From Poseidonocella sedimentorum (lineage in GTDB: Bacteria; Pseudomonadota; Alphaproteobacteria; Rhodobacterales; Rhodobacteraceae), in the NCBI RefSeq assembly GCF_900116005.1, contig NZ_FOYI01000016.1, forward strand, positions 1 to 54,025: 54,025 bases of DNA. The letters are read 5' to 3'. The translations under genes were made by a program, and so were the position numbers. Below the pieces are notes generated by a model. The model saw only the letters and a program-made list of their open reading frames with translations. It searched no databases and was not told the DNA's origin. Shown one piece after another: positions 1 to 7,607 of the stretch. Numbering within the stretch: the first letter of the stretch is position 1; each line of letters begins with the position of its first letter.

Positions 1-552
1 AAGCCCGGACAGGCCCCTGAGCGGCAGCATGAGCGCCCCGATCAGCAGCGGCGCCACGAGGTAGAACTGCCATTCCAGCGAGATGCTCCAGGCCTGGCCC
101 AGAAAGGCGAAATCGGTATCGGGCAGCCAGTCGGCCGGGACCACCCCGTGCAGCGCCACGAGATGGGCGAGGCTGTGCGGCAGGGCGTTGTCGATCGAGT
201 TCTGCGCGATGTCGACGCGGCGGGCGTTCATGTAGCCCTCGCCCGCGGCCATCTGCCAGGTGTCGAGCGCGACCCCGGCGAGCAGGATCGAGAGCCCGAG
301 ATAAAAGAGATAGATCGGAAAGATTCGGAAAAAGCGTTTGCCGAGGTAGTCGGGATAGGGGTCCGAGCGCTTGAGCAGCATCGCGGTGATGGCGAAGCCG
401 CTGAGGATGATGAAGACATCGACCGCGTAGCCATTATAGAGCTTGGTCTGACCGATGGCGGTGGGGATGTCGGCGGTGGTGGACCAGTGGCCGATCACGA
501 CCCAGAGCGCCATGATGCCGCGCAGGCCTTCGAGTTCTTTTACATATTTCAT
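1..552 (-). CDS. Acyltransferase 3 family protein, N-terminal half (cut by window edge)
   Basis: This is the first 184 codons of an integral-membrane O-acyltransferase (OafA/YrhL, acyltransferase-3 family), enzymes that transfer acetyl or other acyl groups to extracytoplasmic polysaccharide. Reading minus from ATG 552-550, family hallmarks appear in order: LRGIMALWVVIGHW with the conserved Arg11 and His22, DVFIILSGF near residues 45-53, the KRFFRIFPIY segment and SLEWQFYLVAP. The frame is open to base 1. The missing C-terminal half is found on the same strand at the other end of the window (53416-54025), so the gene is probably intact on a circular molecule of about 387 codons, the usual family length. 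Direct joining leaves the halves one base out of frame at a run of 13 C. In the EPS context it probably acylates the polymer. The family call is firm; the acyl donor and acceptor are unknown. Confidence 0.88.
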   Translation of the reverse strand, partial: MKYVKELEGLRGIMALWVVIGHWSTTADIPTAIGQTKLYNGYAVDVFIILSGFAITAMLLKRSDPYPDYLGKRFFRIFPIYLFYLGLSILLAGVALDTWQMAAGEGYMNARRVDIAQNSIDNALPHSLAHLVALHGVVPADWLPDTDFAFLGQAWSISLEWQFYLVAPLLIGALMLPLRGLSGL

Positions 553-688
553 GCGTCAATCCGAATTCAGGAAATAGCTGTCGTCCAATCGCAGGGCGAC
601 CATAGCACAGGGCACCCGGAACCCGGCACGGGAAATGCAGGCGGCGGGGGCGCCGCGTGCGTGGAGCCTCGCGCTGCCTGTTAAGCGC

Positions 689-1714
689 TCACCCCGGGCT
701 GCGGGCGAGCCAGTCGAGGAAGGCGCGGTCGGGGGTGCGGGGGGCGGTGCGGAGCGTGGCGCGCCACTGGGCCTCGAGCGCGTAGACGTCCTCGCCGGGG
801 CGGCGCTTGCGGGCGGCGTCGAGCGTCTCTGGCGCGAGGGGGGCGGATGCGGGTTCCGTTACAGCAGTTTGAGCGGCCGCGCGCGGGGTGACGGCGATGA
901 TGTCGCCGGGCTCTTCGGTGAGCTGGTAGTCGGGCAGGGTGTCGGCGCGGATGATCTCGCGCAGCATGGCGCGGAAGACGCGGCGGGGGCTTGAGGAGCC
1001 GGACTTCTTCAGCAGCGTCTCGACCGAGGCGCGCCATTCGGGTTGGCGGCCGCAGTGTTTGCGCGCGAGCTCGTAGAGCCGCCGCTCCAGCGGTTTGCGC
1101 AAGGTGAAATAGTCGCGGCTCAGCGTGAGCACCGATTTCGACAGCACCGCGCGGAAGAGCCAGTCGGAGAGCGTCACGCTCACGCTGACCATCCGCCCCG
1201 CCCGGGTGCGGCGCACGATCTCCCAGCTTTCGATCAGTCCGAAGCCCGAGGTCACCTCGGTGCGGTCGCTCTTGGGCCCGGTGGCGATGTTGGTGGTGAT
1301 GCGGGTGCCGGCGAGCCGCTCGAAGGCATCGCGCAGCCGGCGGTAACCATCGCCGGAGGTCTCGCGGCGGGTGGCTTGCAGAAGGTCATGCGCGGTGAGG
1401 GTGAGCGTGCGCGAGACCGCCCGCCCGGCGTTGATCCCGGCCATGAGCTGGGAGATGCAGAAGATCAGGATGTCGGCGTCGAAGATCGTCGCGCGGCCCT
1501 TCACGCTGGGGGTGATGGTGATCTCGGCGTCGTTGTGGGTGTAGCTCAGGATGCGCCGGTCGGGCCGGGTGGAGAGCGAGAAGATCGGATGCTCCATGCT
1601 GGCCAGATCGTGTTTCGGGCTGACCCCGAAGAAATCGCAGACGAAGAAATCCCGCGTCTGCTGCACACCGTGCAGCGATGAGGCCAAAGCCCCCTGCCCT
1701 GTCGTCGCGGCCAT
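689..1714 (-). CDS. repA: Plasmid replication initiator protein RepA (RPA family)
   Basis: This 341-residue protein resembles the 'replication initiator protein A' family of alphaproteobacterial plasmids, which binds iterons at the origin and opens it for replication. Visible family-like segments are the N-terminal HPIFSLSTRPD...ILSYTHN stretch, a middle region DADILIFCISQL, and the basic segment around SRDYFTLRKPLERRLYELARKHCG, which is typical of winged-helix plasmid initiators. It is transcribed away from parA, with the iteron/DnaA-box region directly upstream (1808-1911), the expected rep-ori arrangement. Start ATG 1714 has no strong Shine-Dalgarno sequence. The C-terminal quarter is Ala/Pro/Arg-rich and likely flexible. 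The same initiator class is known from roseobacter biofilm plasmids. The role is well supported by context; the exact compatibility subtype cannot be told by eye. Confidence 0.85.
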   Translation of the reverse strand: MAATTGQGALASSLHGVQQTRDFFVCDFFGVSPKHDLASMEHPIFSLSTRPDRRILSYTHNDAEITITPSVKGRATIFDADILIFCISQLMAGINAGRAVSRTLTLTAHDLLQATRRETSGDGYRRLRDAFERLAGTRITTNIATGPKSDRTEVTSGFGLIESWEIVRRTRAGRMVSVSVTLSDWLFRAVLSKSVLTLSRDYFTLRKPLERRLYELARKHCGRQPEWRASVETLLKKSGSSSPRRVFRAMLREIIRADTLPDYQLTEEPGDIIAVTPRAAAQTAVTEPASAPLAPETLDAARKRRPGEDVYALEAQWRATLRTAPRTPDRAFLDWLARSPG

Positions 1715-1807
1715 GCCGTTCGTCCCGTTACCTGCTCAAGCGCGATCCCGGTTACCCTCTTGGCGGGGCCCGTTTGGGATTCGTCGTTTCATTGACGCCC
1801 AGCCTAG

Positions 1808-1816
1808 TTATCCACA
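1808..1816 (+). promoter_or_regulatory. DnaA box in plasmid origin
   Basis: A perfect TTATCCACA consensus DnaA box lies between the divergent rep and parA genes, about 30 bp from the first iteron. An isolated perfect box at this position fits an iteron-type plasmid origin that uses host DnaA as well as the plasmid initiator. Confidence 0.75.
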
Positions 1817-1845
1817 AGGCCCCCGTCCAGCACGAGCGCGCGCGC

Positions 1846-1911
1846 CATCGGGGGATCGGAGTCACAGCAGCGGGGTTTCAGAGTCGCCTTATCGTGGGAT
1901 CAGAGTCACCC
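1846..1911 (+). repeat. Three tandem 22-bp iterons (oriV)
   Basis: Three direct repeats lie head to tail with an exact 22-bp period at 1846-1867, 1868-1889 and 1890-1911. All share a GATCAGAGTCAC-like core (GATCGGAGTCAC, TTTCAGAGTCGC, GATCAGAGTCAC) preceded by a G-rich half. A period of about two helix turns, the neighbouring perfect DnaA box, the upstream rep gene and a following AT-rich stretch (about 1930-2015) together mark an iteron origin bound by the RepA protein. A very degenerate fourth unit could follow at 1912-1933. Confidence 0.8.
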
Positions 1912-2151
1912 CGCAGTTCGAAAAGAGCCCTATTGCCCTGATTTCACGGAAAATCCAAAGAGAAGGCTTGCCCCGTAACTCTCATATAACCCAAATATAA
2001 CCAGAAATTCTTTTCCGCACCCGCGCCCCGGCCGGGCACACGGATAAAACCCCCCTGAAATTGCTAAGAAAAGACAGAGCATGTGACATCGCTCCTTGCG
2101 TGTGACGCGTTTCGCGGTACACTTTGGAAAACACATAACATCGAGGGCGAC

Positions 2152-3546
2152 ATGAGCAGCGACACCCCCCCTCCCTATTTCAACATCTCGCCCGATCGGG
2201 CACTCTCGGAACTTGGGGCGCCGACCGATACGGGCGGGTTTGCCGCCATCGCCGAAGCCTGCCAGCGCGGGCGGCAGGATCTGGTGGACCGAGGGCTGAA
2301 CGAGGCCGGGCGCAAGGAGCTGCGCCTGTTCTCGACCTGGGAGATCACCAAGTATCTCATCCCCGTGGCCGCCGCCCATTTCCGCCGCGTGCTGCGCCAG
2401 AACCCGGACCTGCCCCAGGGCATCGCCAAGACCGAGGGCGGGGCGAAGTGGTTCACCCTCGACGAGGTTTTGCGCCTGCGCGCCCATTTCGGCGCCGAGG
2501 GGTCCAAGACCAAGGACTATGTCCCCTATCGCCCCGAGGGTCAGCCGGCCAAGATCGTGGCCGTGGCCAATTTCAAGGGCGGCGTCGGCAAGACCTCGAC
2601 CTGCGCCCATCTGGCCATGTCGGCGGCGCTCGACGGCTACCGCGTGCTGGTGATCGATCTGGACAGCCAGGGCTCGATGACCTCGATCTTCGGCGGCACG
2701 GTGGAGGATGAATGGTCCACCGTCTTCCCCCTTCTGGCGCGCCACTACGCCCGCGCCCAGCAGGCCGACAACCAGCGCCGGATCGACCGGGGCGAGGCCC
2801 CCGTGGCGCTGGACGACACGCTCTCGGAGGCGCTGAAGATGCGCGCGGGCGCGCTTGTCCAGCCCACCCACTGGCCCAACATCGACCTCATCGGCGCCCA
2901 GCTCAACCTCTACTGGTCGGAGTTCCAGATCCCGGTCTGGCGGATGCAAAGCCGCGGCTGGAAGCTCTGGGACGCGCTGGTGGAGGGGTTGGAGGCCGAC
3001 GGGATCCTCGATGACTATGACCTCGTCTTTCTCGACACCCCCCCTGCCCTTGGCTACCTGACGATCAACGGGCTCTCGGCGGCCGATATCCTGCTGGTAC
3101 CGATGGGCGCGTCTTTCCTTGAGTTTGACAGCACGGGCCGTTTCTTCGACATGCTGCATTCCACGTTCCAGTCCATCGAGGAGGGCGAGAACATCGCCGC
3201 CCGGGCGCTTGGCCGGCCCGAGATGGCCTTCGAGTGGGACGCGGTGCAGGCGGTCATCACCCGCTATGACGGGGCGCAGCAGGCGGAGATGGCCGGTCTC
3301 ATCCAGGCCTATCTGGGCCGGACCCTCTCGCCCTTCCGGCAGGATTACACCGCGCTGATCGGGCAGGCGGGCGAGAGCGTGAACGGCATCTACGAGGCCG
3401 ATTACCGCGATTTCAACCGCGAGACCTATGCCCGCGGCCGCGCGACCTTCGATGCGAGCTATGCGGCCTTCAAGACGCTCCTTCTGGGGATCTGGCGGCG
3501 CGATGAGCTGGCCGCCCGGGATGCGGGCGTGACGGCGGCGGAATGA
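2152..3546 (+). CDS. parA: ParA/RepA-type plasmid partitioning ATPase
   Basis: A 464-residue ParA ATPase of the RepABC/P1 type that segregates the plasmid with ParB and parS. It has an N-terminal DNA-binding region of about 130 residues, then the deviant Walker A motif FKGGVGKTS near residues 141-149, motif A' DLDSQGS near 168-174 and Walker B VFLDTPPA near 291-298. Start ATG 2152 is preferred because GAGGG lies just upstream at 2143-2147; an in-frame GTG at 2083 would add 23 unlikely residues. ParB follows 128 bp downstream, and a palindromic site sits in the gap between them. The N-terminal extension is typical of ParA proteins that autoregulate their own operon, so repression at the 2083-2151 promoter is likely but not shown. 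Confidence 0.95.
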   Translation: MSSDTPPPYFNISPDRALSELGAPTDTGGFAAIAEACQRGRQDLVDRGLNEAGRKELRLFSTWEITKYLIPVAAAHFRRVLRQNPDLPQGIAKTEGGAKWFTLDEVLRLRAHFGAEGSKTKDYVPYRPEGQPAKIVAVANFKGGVGKTSTCAHLAMSAALDGYRVLVIDLDSQGSMTSIFGGTVEDEWSTVFPLLARHYARAQQADNQRRIDRGEAPVALDDTLSEALKMRAGALVQPTHWPNIDLIGAQLNLYWSEFQIPVWRMQSRGWKLWDALVEGLEADGILDDYDLVFLDTPPALGYLTINGLSAADILLVPMGASFLEFDSTGRFFDMLHSTFQSIEEGENIAARALGRPEMAFEWDAVQAVITRYDGAQQAEMAGLIQAYLGRTLSPFRQDYTALIGQAGESVNGIYEADYRDFNRETYARGRATFDASYAAFKTLLLGIWRRDELAARDAGVTAAE

Positions 3547-3591
3547 GGGGCCCTGCCCTGCTCTTCCCGCCCACCCCTCCGCGCGCCGCGT

Positions 3592-3605
3592 TTTCGCATG
3601 CGAAA
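3592..3605. promoter_or_regulatory. parS-like palindrome between parA and parB
   Basis: The perfect 14-bp palindrome TTTCGCATGCGAAA has the same core as the cluster downstream of parB. A shorter relative, TTTCGACCGAAA (3608-3619), follows directly. It is probably a ParB-binding site that may also control parB expression. Confidence 0.75.
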
Positions 3606-3674
3606 CATTTCGACCGAAACATGTCGCCCGCAACATTTGAGGCAGCCCCTGCCCGCTTCTGAAAGGATCCCGCC

Positions 3675-4733
3675 ATGGCCAAGCGCAAGAGACTGACCCC
3701 CGCGACCCGCCCCGCAGAGGCGGCGCCCGAGAGTCTGGCCGACACGCCGCCCGCCGATCTGGAAACCAAGTCGGTGTTCCAGCGCTATCCGATGGGCGTT
3801 GCGCCCAAGCCGCGCGCGCCGATTGCCCAGGTGGCCGGCGCCAGCGCGGCGCAGGCGGCGCTCGAGGAGCTTTCGGCCGAGATGAGCCGTGCCCGCGACG
3901 AGGGGCGGATCGTGCAGCGGCTGGCGCTCGATGCGATCACCGCCGATCATCTGGTGCGCGACCGGCTGGCGCTGGACGAGGCCGAGCTTGCCAGCCTCAA
4001 GGCGAGCCTGAAGGCGCGCGGCCAGCAGACGCCGATCGAGGTGGTGGACCGGGGCGGGGCGGGCTACGGGCTGATCTCCGGCTGGCGGCGGCTTCAGGCG
4101 ATCAAGGCGCTCCGCGAGGAGACGGGCGAGACCCGGTTCGACAAGATCGACGCGCTGATCAAGCCGATCGGCTCGGTCTCGGAGAGCTACGTGGCGATGG
4201 TCGAGGAAAACGAGATCCGGGCCGCCTTGAGCTTCTACGAGCGTGCGCATCTGGCCCATGAGGCGGCGCGGATCGGGGTCTATCCCGACACGGCCACGGC
4301 GATCGCGACGCTCTTTGCCAACGCGGCCCCGGCCAAGCGCTCCAAGATCGGCAGCTTCGTGCGGCTGCACGGGGCGCTCGGCGGCGCGCTGCGGTTCCCC
4401 GAGGCGATCCCGGAAAAGCTGGGGCTGGCGCTGGTGGCGGCCTGCGAGGGGCAGGAGGGCTTCACCGCGCGGCTCAAGGACGCGCTGCGCAAGACCCCGC
4501 CCGAGACCGCCGCCGAGGAGCGCGCGGCGCTGGAGGCGGCGCTGCGGCGCTCTGGTGCGCGCTCTGGGGGGCGGGCCGAGACATCCACAGCCACACCGGA
4601 AAAGGGCCGCGCGCGCCGCGAGGTTGCGCCGGGCGTCACGCTGGAGGCCCGGGCGGGCAGGGTGGTCCTGTCGGGTGCGGCGGTGACGCCGGAGCTTGTT
4701 GAGGATCTGGAGGCCTGGCTCGCGGGGTGCTAG
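3675..4733 (+). CDS. parB: ParB-type plasmid partitioning protein
   Basis: A 352-residue ParB/RepB-family centromere-binding protein (CTPase fold expected). The ParB N-terminal domain is visible: the LALDEAELASLKASLKARGQ helix region followed by TPIEVV, then the ISGWRRLQAIKAL segment near residues 134-146, the counterpart of the GERR/GxRR box, then the HTH region beginning around VSESYVAMVEENEIRA. The C-terminal part is Ala/Glu/Arg-rich and ends in a short dimerisation-like segment. Start ATG 3675 is preceded by AAAGGA. The gene is flanked on both sides by TTTCGCATGCGAAA palindromes, its likely binding sites, and forms the partition operon with parA. Confidence 0.93.
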   Translation: MAKRKRLTPATRPAEAAPESLADTPPADLETKSVFQRYPMGVAPKPRAPIAQVAGASAAQAALEELSAEMSRARDEGRIVQRLALDAITADHLVRDRLALDEAELASLKASLKARGQQTPIEVVDRGGAGYGLISGWRRLQAIKALREETGETRFDKIDALIKPIGSVSESYVAMVEENEIRAALSFYERAHLAHEAARIGVYPDTATAIATLFANAAPAKRSKIGSFVRLHGALGGALRFPEAIPEKLGLALVAACEGQEGFTARLKDALRKTPPETAAEERAALEAALRRSGARSGGRAETSTATPEKGRARREVAPGVTLEARAGRVVLSGAAVTPELVEDLEAWLAGC

Positions 4734-4735
4734 GG

Positions 4736-4851
4736 TTTCGCATGCGAAACCCGTCAACCTAAAGTAGCGGTTTCGCGTGCGAAATCCGCCGGCATACAGG
4801 AGCCGTTTCGCATGCGAAATCCAGATCACGCGACAGGTTTCGCATGCGAAA
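4736..4851. repeat. Cluster of four parS-like palindromes downstream of parB
   Basis: Palindromic 14-mers occur at 4736-4749, 4771-4784, 4806-4819 and 4838-4851. Three read TTTCGCATGCGAAA and the second reads TTTCGCGTGCGAAA. Start-to-start spacings are 35, 35 and 32 bp. The first is extended to a perfect 20-bp palindrome by flanking GGG/CCC. Position directly after parB, repetition and perfect dyad symmetry make this the plasmid centromere. The motif differs from the chromosomal TGTTTCACGTGAAACA parS sequence. Confidence 0.85.
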
Positions 4852-4965
4852 CCTTGGGGCGGCGATGGGATGAACCGAGCAGGGCCCCGGCGCTCCGTTT
4901 TGTAAGGGTAATTCCGGTTTTTTACTCCGAAAAATTTTTTATTTTCAATGACTTAATGGGGCGTC

Positions 4966-4979
4966 TTTCGCGCGCGAAA
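4966..4979. promoter_or_regulatory. Outlying parS-like palindrome
   Basis: TTTCGCGCGCGAAA is a perfect palindrome of the same pattern, 128 bp beyond the last clustered site and directly next to the flippase stop codon. The central bases differ (CGCG for CATG). An AT-rich stretch (about 4920-4955) lies between the cluster and this site. Confidence 0.65.
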
Positions 4980-4981
4980 CC

Positions 4982-6349
4982 TCAGGGCAGCAGGAGCGGC
5001 AAGGCATCGCGGTTGAGCCAGCAGATCGCCCCGTTGAGCGCAAGCCCCCCCCCGAGAAAGAGGATGTCGCCGGTCAGGTCCAGCGCCTTGTAGGGGCGCA
5101 TGAAGCGGATCAGCAGCGGGTAGGTCGCCAGCGCGGCGATGCCCGGCGCGAGGATCGCCGCCATGATGCCGAAGGGGCCGATCGTGGCGATTATGAACCC
5201 CACCTGCACGATGGCGGTCACCGACTGGATCTGGAACATCCGGCGCGAGTCGCCCATCGACATGAGCGCGTTGGCATAGCCCTCGAAGACGATCTGCGGG
5301 ATCGCCGCGAGACAGATCATCACGATGATCGGCCCGGCGAGCGCGTAGCGCGGGTCATAGAGCAGATCGACCAGATCGCGCGCGATGAGGGCCAGCACCG
5401 CGTTGCAGCCGAGGATCGCGAGGATCAGCAGCCGCCGGGCGCGCAGCATGTGTCGCGCGTTCTCGGCGCTCTCCCGCGGCGGGCGCTTGCGGTAGAGCGG
5501 AAAGATCACCGCCCGCGTCACCACCCGCATCAGCGTGAAGGGCAGCACGCCGAGGATATAGCCGATGTTGTAGATCCCCAGCAGCGCGGTGGAGATGTAG
5601 ACCCCGAGGATCGCCTTGTCGCTCTGGGTGATGGCGAAGGTGGCGAGCGTGCTGAGGAAGATGAACTTGCCGAAATGGAACACCTCGCGCACCGCCTCGG
5701 GCTCCCACCGCAGCCGGTTGCGCAGACCGGGCAGGTAGATCTGGTAGAGCACAAGCCGCACCGCGACGGTGAAGAGGCTGCCGAAGACCAGCGCCCAGAC
5801 CGAGCGGAAGGCGAGCGCGAAGAGCACCATGAAGACGATGCCCGCCGCCTGCGAGACGAGCTGGATCACCGTCTGGCGCATCAGGTGGAGATTGCGCCGC
5901 GCGGTGGCGAGGTTGGTGGTCACGAAACCCGACATCAGCGGGCTCAGCCCCATCGCCAGCAGCATCGGTATCAGCAGCGGCTCGTCGTAGATCCGCGCCA
6001 CCGGCCAGGCGAGCGCGGCGCAGGCAAGGCAGAGCACGATCCCGCGCAGGATCTGCATCGTCCAGACGGTGTTGAGAAAATCGGGATCGTCGCCGCGTTT
6101 GCTCTGGATGATCGAGGCCTTGAGGCCAAGGTCCGAGAACATCTGCACCCCGGTGGTGAAGACGCCCACGATCGCCATCAGCCCGAAGGCCTCGGGGAAG
6201 AGCAGCCGCGTCAGGACGATGTTGGACAGCAGGCGCAGGGCGTTCTGGCCGCCGAAGTTGAGCACGGAAATCGCCGTGCCGCGCAGGGCGAGCGCCTTGA
6301 GGCCATCGCCGCGCATCAAGGCCGACAGCCGGGCCGTGGCGGCGCGCAT
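4982..6349 (-). CDS. Polysaccharide flippase (Wzx-like, MOP superfamily)
   Basis: A 455-residue multipass membrane protein of the oligosaccharide flippase family (WzxC/polysaccharide synthesis type), expected to move the lipid-linked repeat unit from the cytoplasmic to the periplasmic face. Family features include the N-terminal LRGTAISVLNFGGQNALRLL helix, the FGLMAIVGVFTTGVQMFSDLGL helix and the SDKAILGVYISTALLGIYNIGY segment, with about a dozen hydrophobic stretches in all. The frame stays open upstream to 6592, but those residues merely shadow the preceding gene. ATG 6349-6347 overlaps the TGA of the pyruvyl transferase gene by one base, so the two are translationally coupled. The gene ends next to the last parS-like site. 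A run of nine C (5045-5053) lies in the coding region near the 3' end. Confidence 0.88.
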   Translation of the reverse strand: MRAATARLSALMRGDGLKALALRGTAISVLNFGGQNALRLLSNIVLTRLLFPEAFGLMAIVGVFTTGVQMFSDLGLKASIIQSKRGDDPDFLNTVWTMQILRGIVLCLACAALAWPVARIYDEPLLIPMLLAMGLSPLMSGFVTTNLATARRNLHLMRQTVIQLVSQAAGIVFMVLFALAFRSVWALVFGSLFTVAVRLVLYQIYLPGLRNRLRWEPEAVREVFHFGKFIFLSTLATFAITQSDKAILGVYISTALLGIYNIGYILGVLPFTLMRVVTRAVIFPLYRKRPPRESAENARHMLRARRLLILAILGCNAVLALIARDLVDLLYDPRYALAGPIIVMICLAAIPQIVFEGYANALMSMGDSRRMFQIQSVTAIVQVGFIIATIGPFGIMAAILAPGIAALATYPLLIRFMRPYKALDLTGDILFLGGGLALNGAICWLNRDALPLLLP

Positions 6350-7434
6350 CAGGCGGCGCTCTCCGGCTGGGCGGCGGCGAGCGCGGCCTTGAGCGGCTCC
6401 AGCCCCGAGACCTGCGTCACCAGCCCGTCGGACCCCCAGGCCTCGATATAGCGCTGGATCTTGCCGTACATGTTGTCGAGCGAGATGTGGGGTTTGCGCA
6501 TCAGCCCGCAGAGCAGGTGGGCGTGCAGCCGGTCGCTGACCACCAGCTCGCCGCGCGCCAGAAGCCGCACCCCGTAATTGACCCGGTACCACGCCTGGCG
6601 GCGGTACATCGCCTCGCGGCGGCGCATGAGCGCGGTGCTGCGGGGCAGGGCGGGGGCGAGGACTTTCTCCACCACCCGGTCGAGCGGCGAGCGGGCGCGG
6701 AACTGGGGCCGCCAGTCATCGACCGGGCCGCGGGTTTCGAGATAGGGCAGGATATCGTCGTTGACCTTCTCCTTGTCGAGCCGCAGCAGCGACAGGATCC
6801 GGGCCTCGGGCGCGGCGGGGGCCTTGAGGTGCCACATGTTATGCGCCGCGTCGGGACACATCACCACGGGGCAGTCGAATTCGCGTTCCACGAACTCGAA
6901 GCTCGGGGTGTCGCGCACGAGCATGGTGAAATCGGGGTGCTGGCCGATGAGGCGTTTGGTCTCTTCCAGCGTCTCGCCGTCATGGGCGGCGTAGTGGACC
7001 GACTGGGCCATCTGGATCACCTGGCGGTGGCGGTAGCGGTCGATGATGGCGTGGCGGAACATCTGGTGCTTGCGCCAGACGCTGCCGAAATTGCCGCCGC
7101 CGTGGATGAAGAGCGGCCCCTCGGGGCAGAAGTCGTCCACGTCCTCGCGGTAGCTGGTGAGCGAGCAGACGTAATCGGCGGGGCGGCCGGCGTGGGCGTC
7201 GAAGAACTCCAGCTCGCCGGTGTAGATCGCGCTGTCGCCGACGTTGGGGTGATCGGGGAAATCGAGCAGCGCATAGGGCGCGCCGGGGGCGAGGAAGCCG
7301 GCCACGGCCCCCGCGAAACGGTCGATCATGGCGCGGGTGTGCAGATCGGCGGGCGAGGGGGCGCCGCCGGTGGTCGAGGTGGCGCCAGCGGCCACCTGGG
7401 GGGAGGGCGCGCTTTGGCCCGTCTCGGTTTGCAT
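6349..7434 (-). CDS. Polysaccharide pyruvyl transferase family protein
   Basis: A 361-residue member of the polysaccharide pyruvyl transferase family (ExoV/EpsO/WcaK relatives), which put pyruvate ketals from phosphoenolpyruvate on EPS sugars. Recognisable are the N-terminal HPNVGDSAIYTGELEFF loop (residues about 62-78), the FIHGGGNFG motif near 109-117, and the late VVSDRLHAHLLCGLMRKP segment, equivalent to the conserved S-x-R-L-H-A motif. Start ATG 7434 is chosen because AAAGGAG sits six bases upstream; an in-frame ATG at 7527 would add a Gly/Ala/Arg-rich 31-residue leader without a good ribosome site. It is coupled to the flippase gene by a one-base overlap. A second pyruvyl transferase gene lies at 26954-27763. 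Confidence 0.85.
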   Translation of the reverse strand: MQTETGQSAPSPQVAAGATSTTGGAPSPADLHTRAMIDRFAGAVAGFLAPGAPYALLDFPDHPNVGDSAIYTGELEFFDAHAGRPADYVCSLTSYREDVDDFCPEGPLFIHGGGNFGSVWRKHQMFRHAIIDRYRHRQVIQMAQSVHYAAHDGETLEETKRLIGQHPDFTMLVRDTPSFEFVEREFDCPVVMCPDAAHNMWHLKAPAAPEARILSLLRLDKEKVNDDILPYLETRGPVDDWRPQFRARSPLDRVVEKVLAPALPRSTALMRRREAMYRRQAWYRVNYGVRLLARGELVVSDRLHAHLLCGLMRKPHISLDNMYGKIQRYIEAWGSDGLVTQVSGLEPLKAALAAAQPESAA

Positions 7435-7607
7435 CTGCGGCTCCTTTGCCCGGCTCGCCCGGGGGTCATGTGCGCGGCGGGGGGCGCCGCCCGATGTGCT
7501 GCGGGCCCCGCCGGTATCCGTGGCCATCTATCGTTGCGATTTCGTGAAGGTCAACCGAGCCCGCGGCGCGCGCGCGGGGCAGGGGGCGGGGCCGTGTCCA
7601 TCCTGCC

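Larger units (their letters stand above)
1715..2151. other. Replication origin region between rep and parA
   Basis: This non-coding interval holds the DnaA box (1808-1816), the iterons (1846-1911) and an AT-rich segment from about 1930 to 2015 with ATATAACC-like words, a plausible unwinding element. The remainder, up to the parA start, is presumably the parA promoter. I see no gene here; in-frame readings upstream of the parA ATG depend on a GTG at 2083 and lack a good ribosome site. Confidence 0.7.

Noticed and set aside
1930-3636. Long antisense reading frame (568 codons) opposite parA
   Set aside because: It mirrors the parA codons in GC-rich DNA, its product is low-complexity Arg/Gly/Leu/Asp-rich, and parA is certain.
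3459-4829. Antisense frame of 456 codons opposite parB
   Set aside because: Arg/Ala/Leu-rich shadow of parB; it also runs across the parS palindromes.
4736-4851. CRISPR-like array
   Set aside because: The repeated units are 14-bp palindromes with short 18-21-bp gaps beside parB, which fits parS sites, and no cas gene is present.
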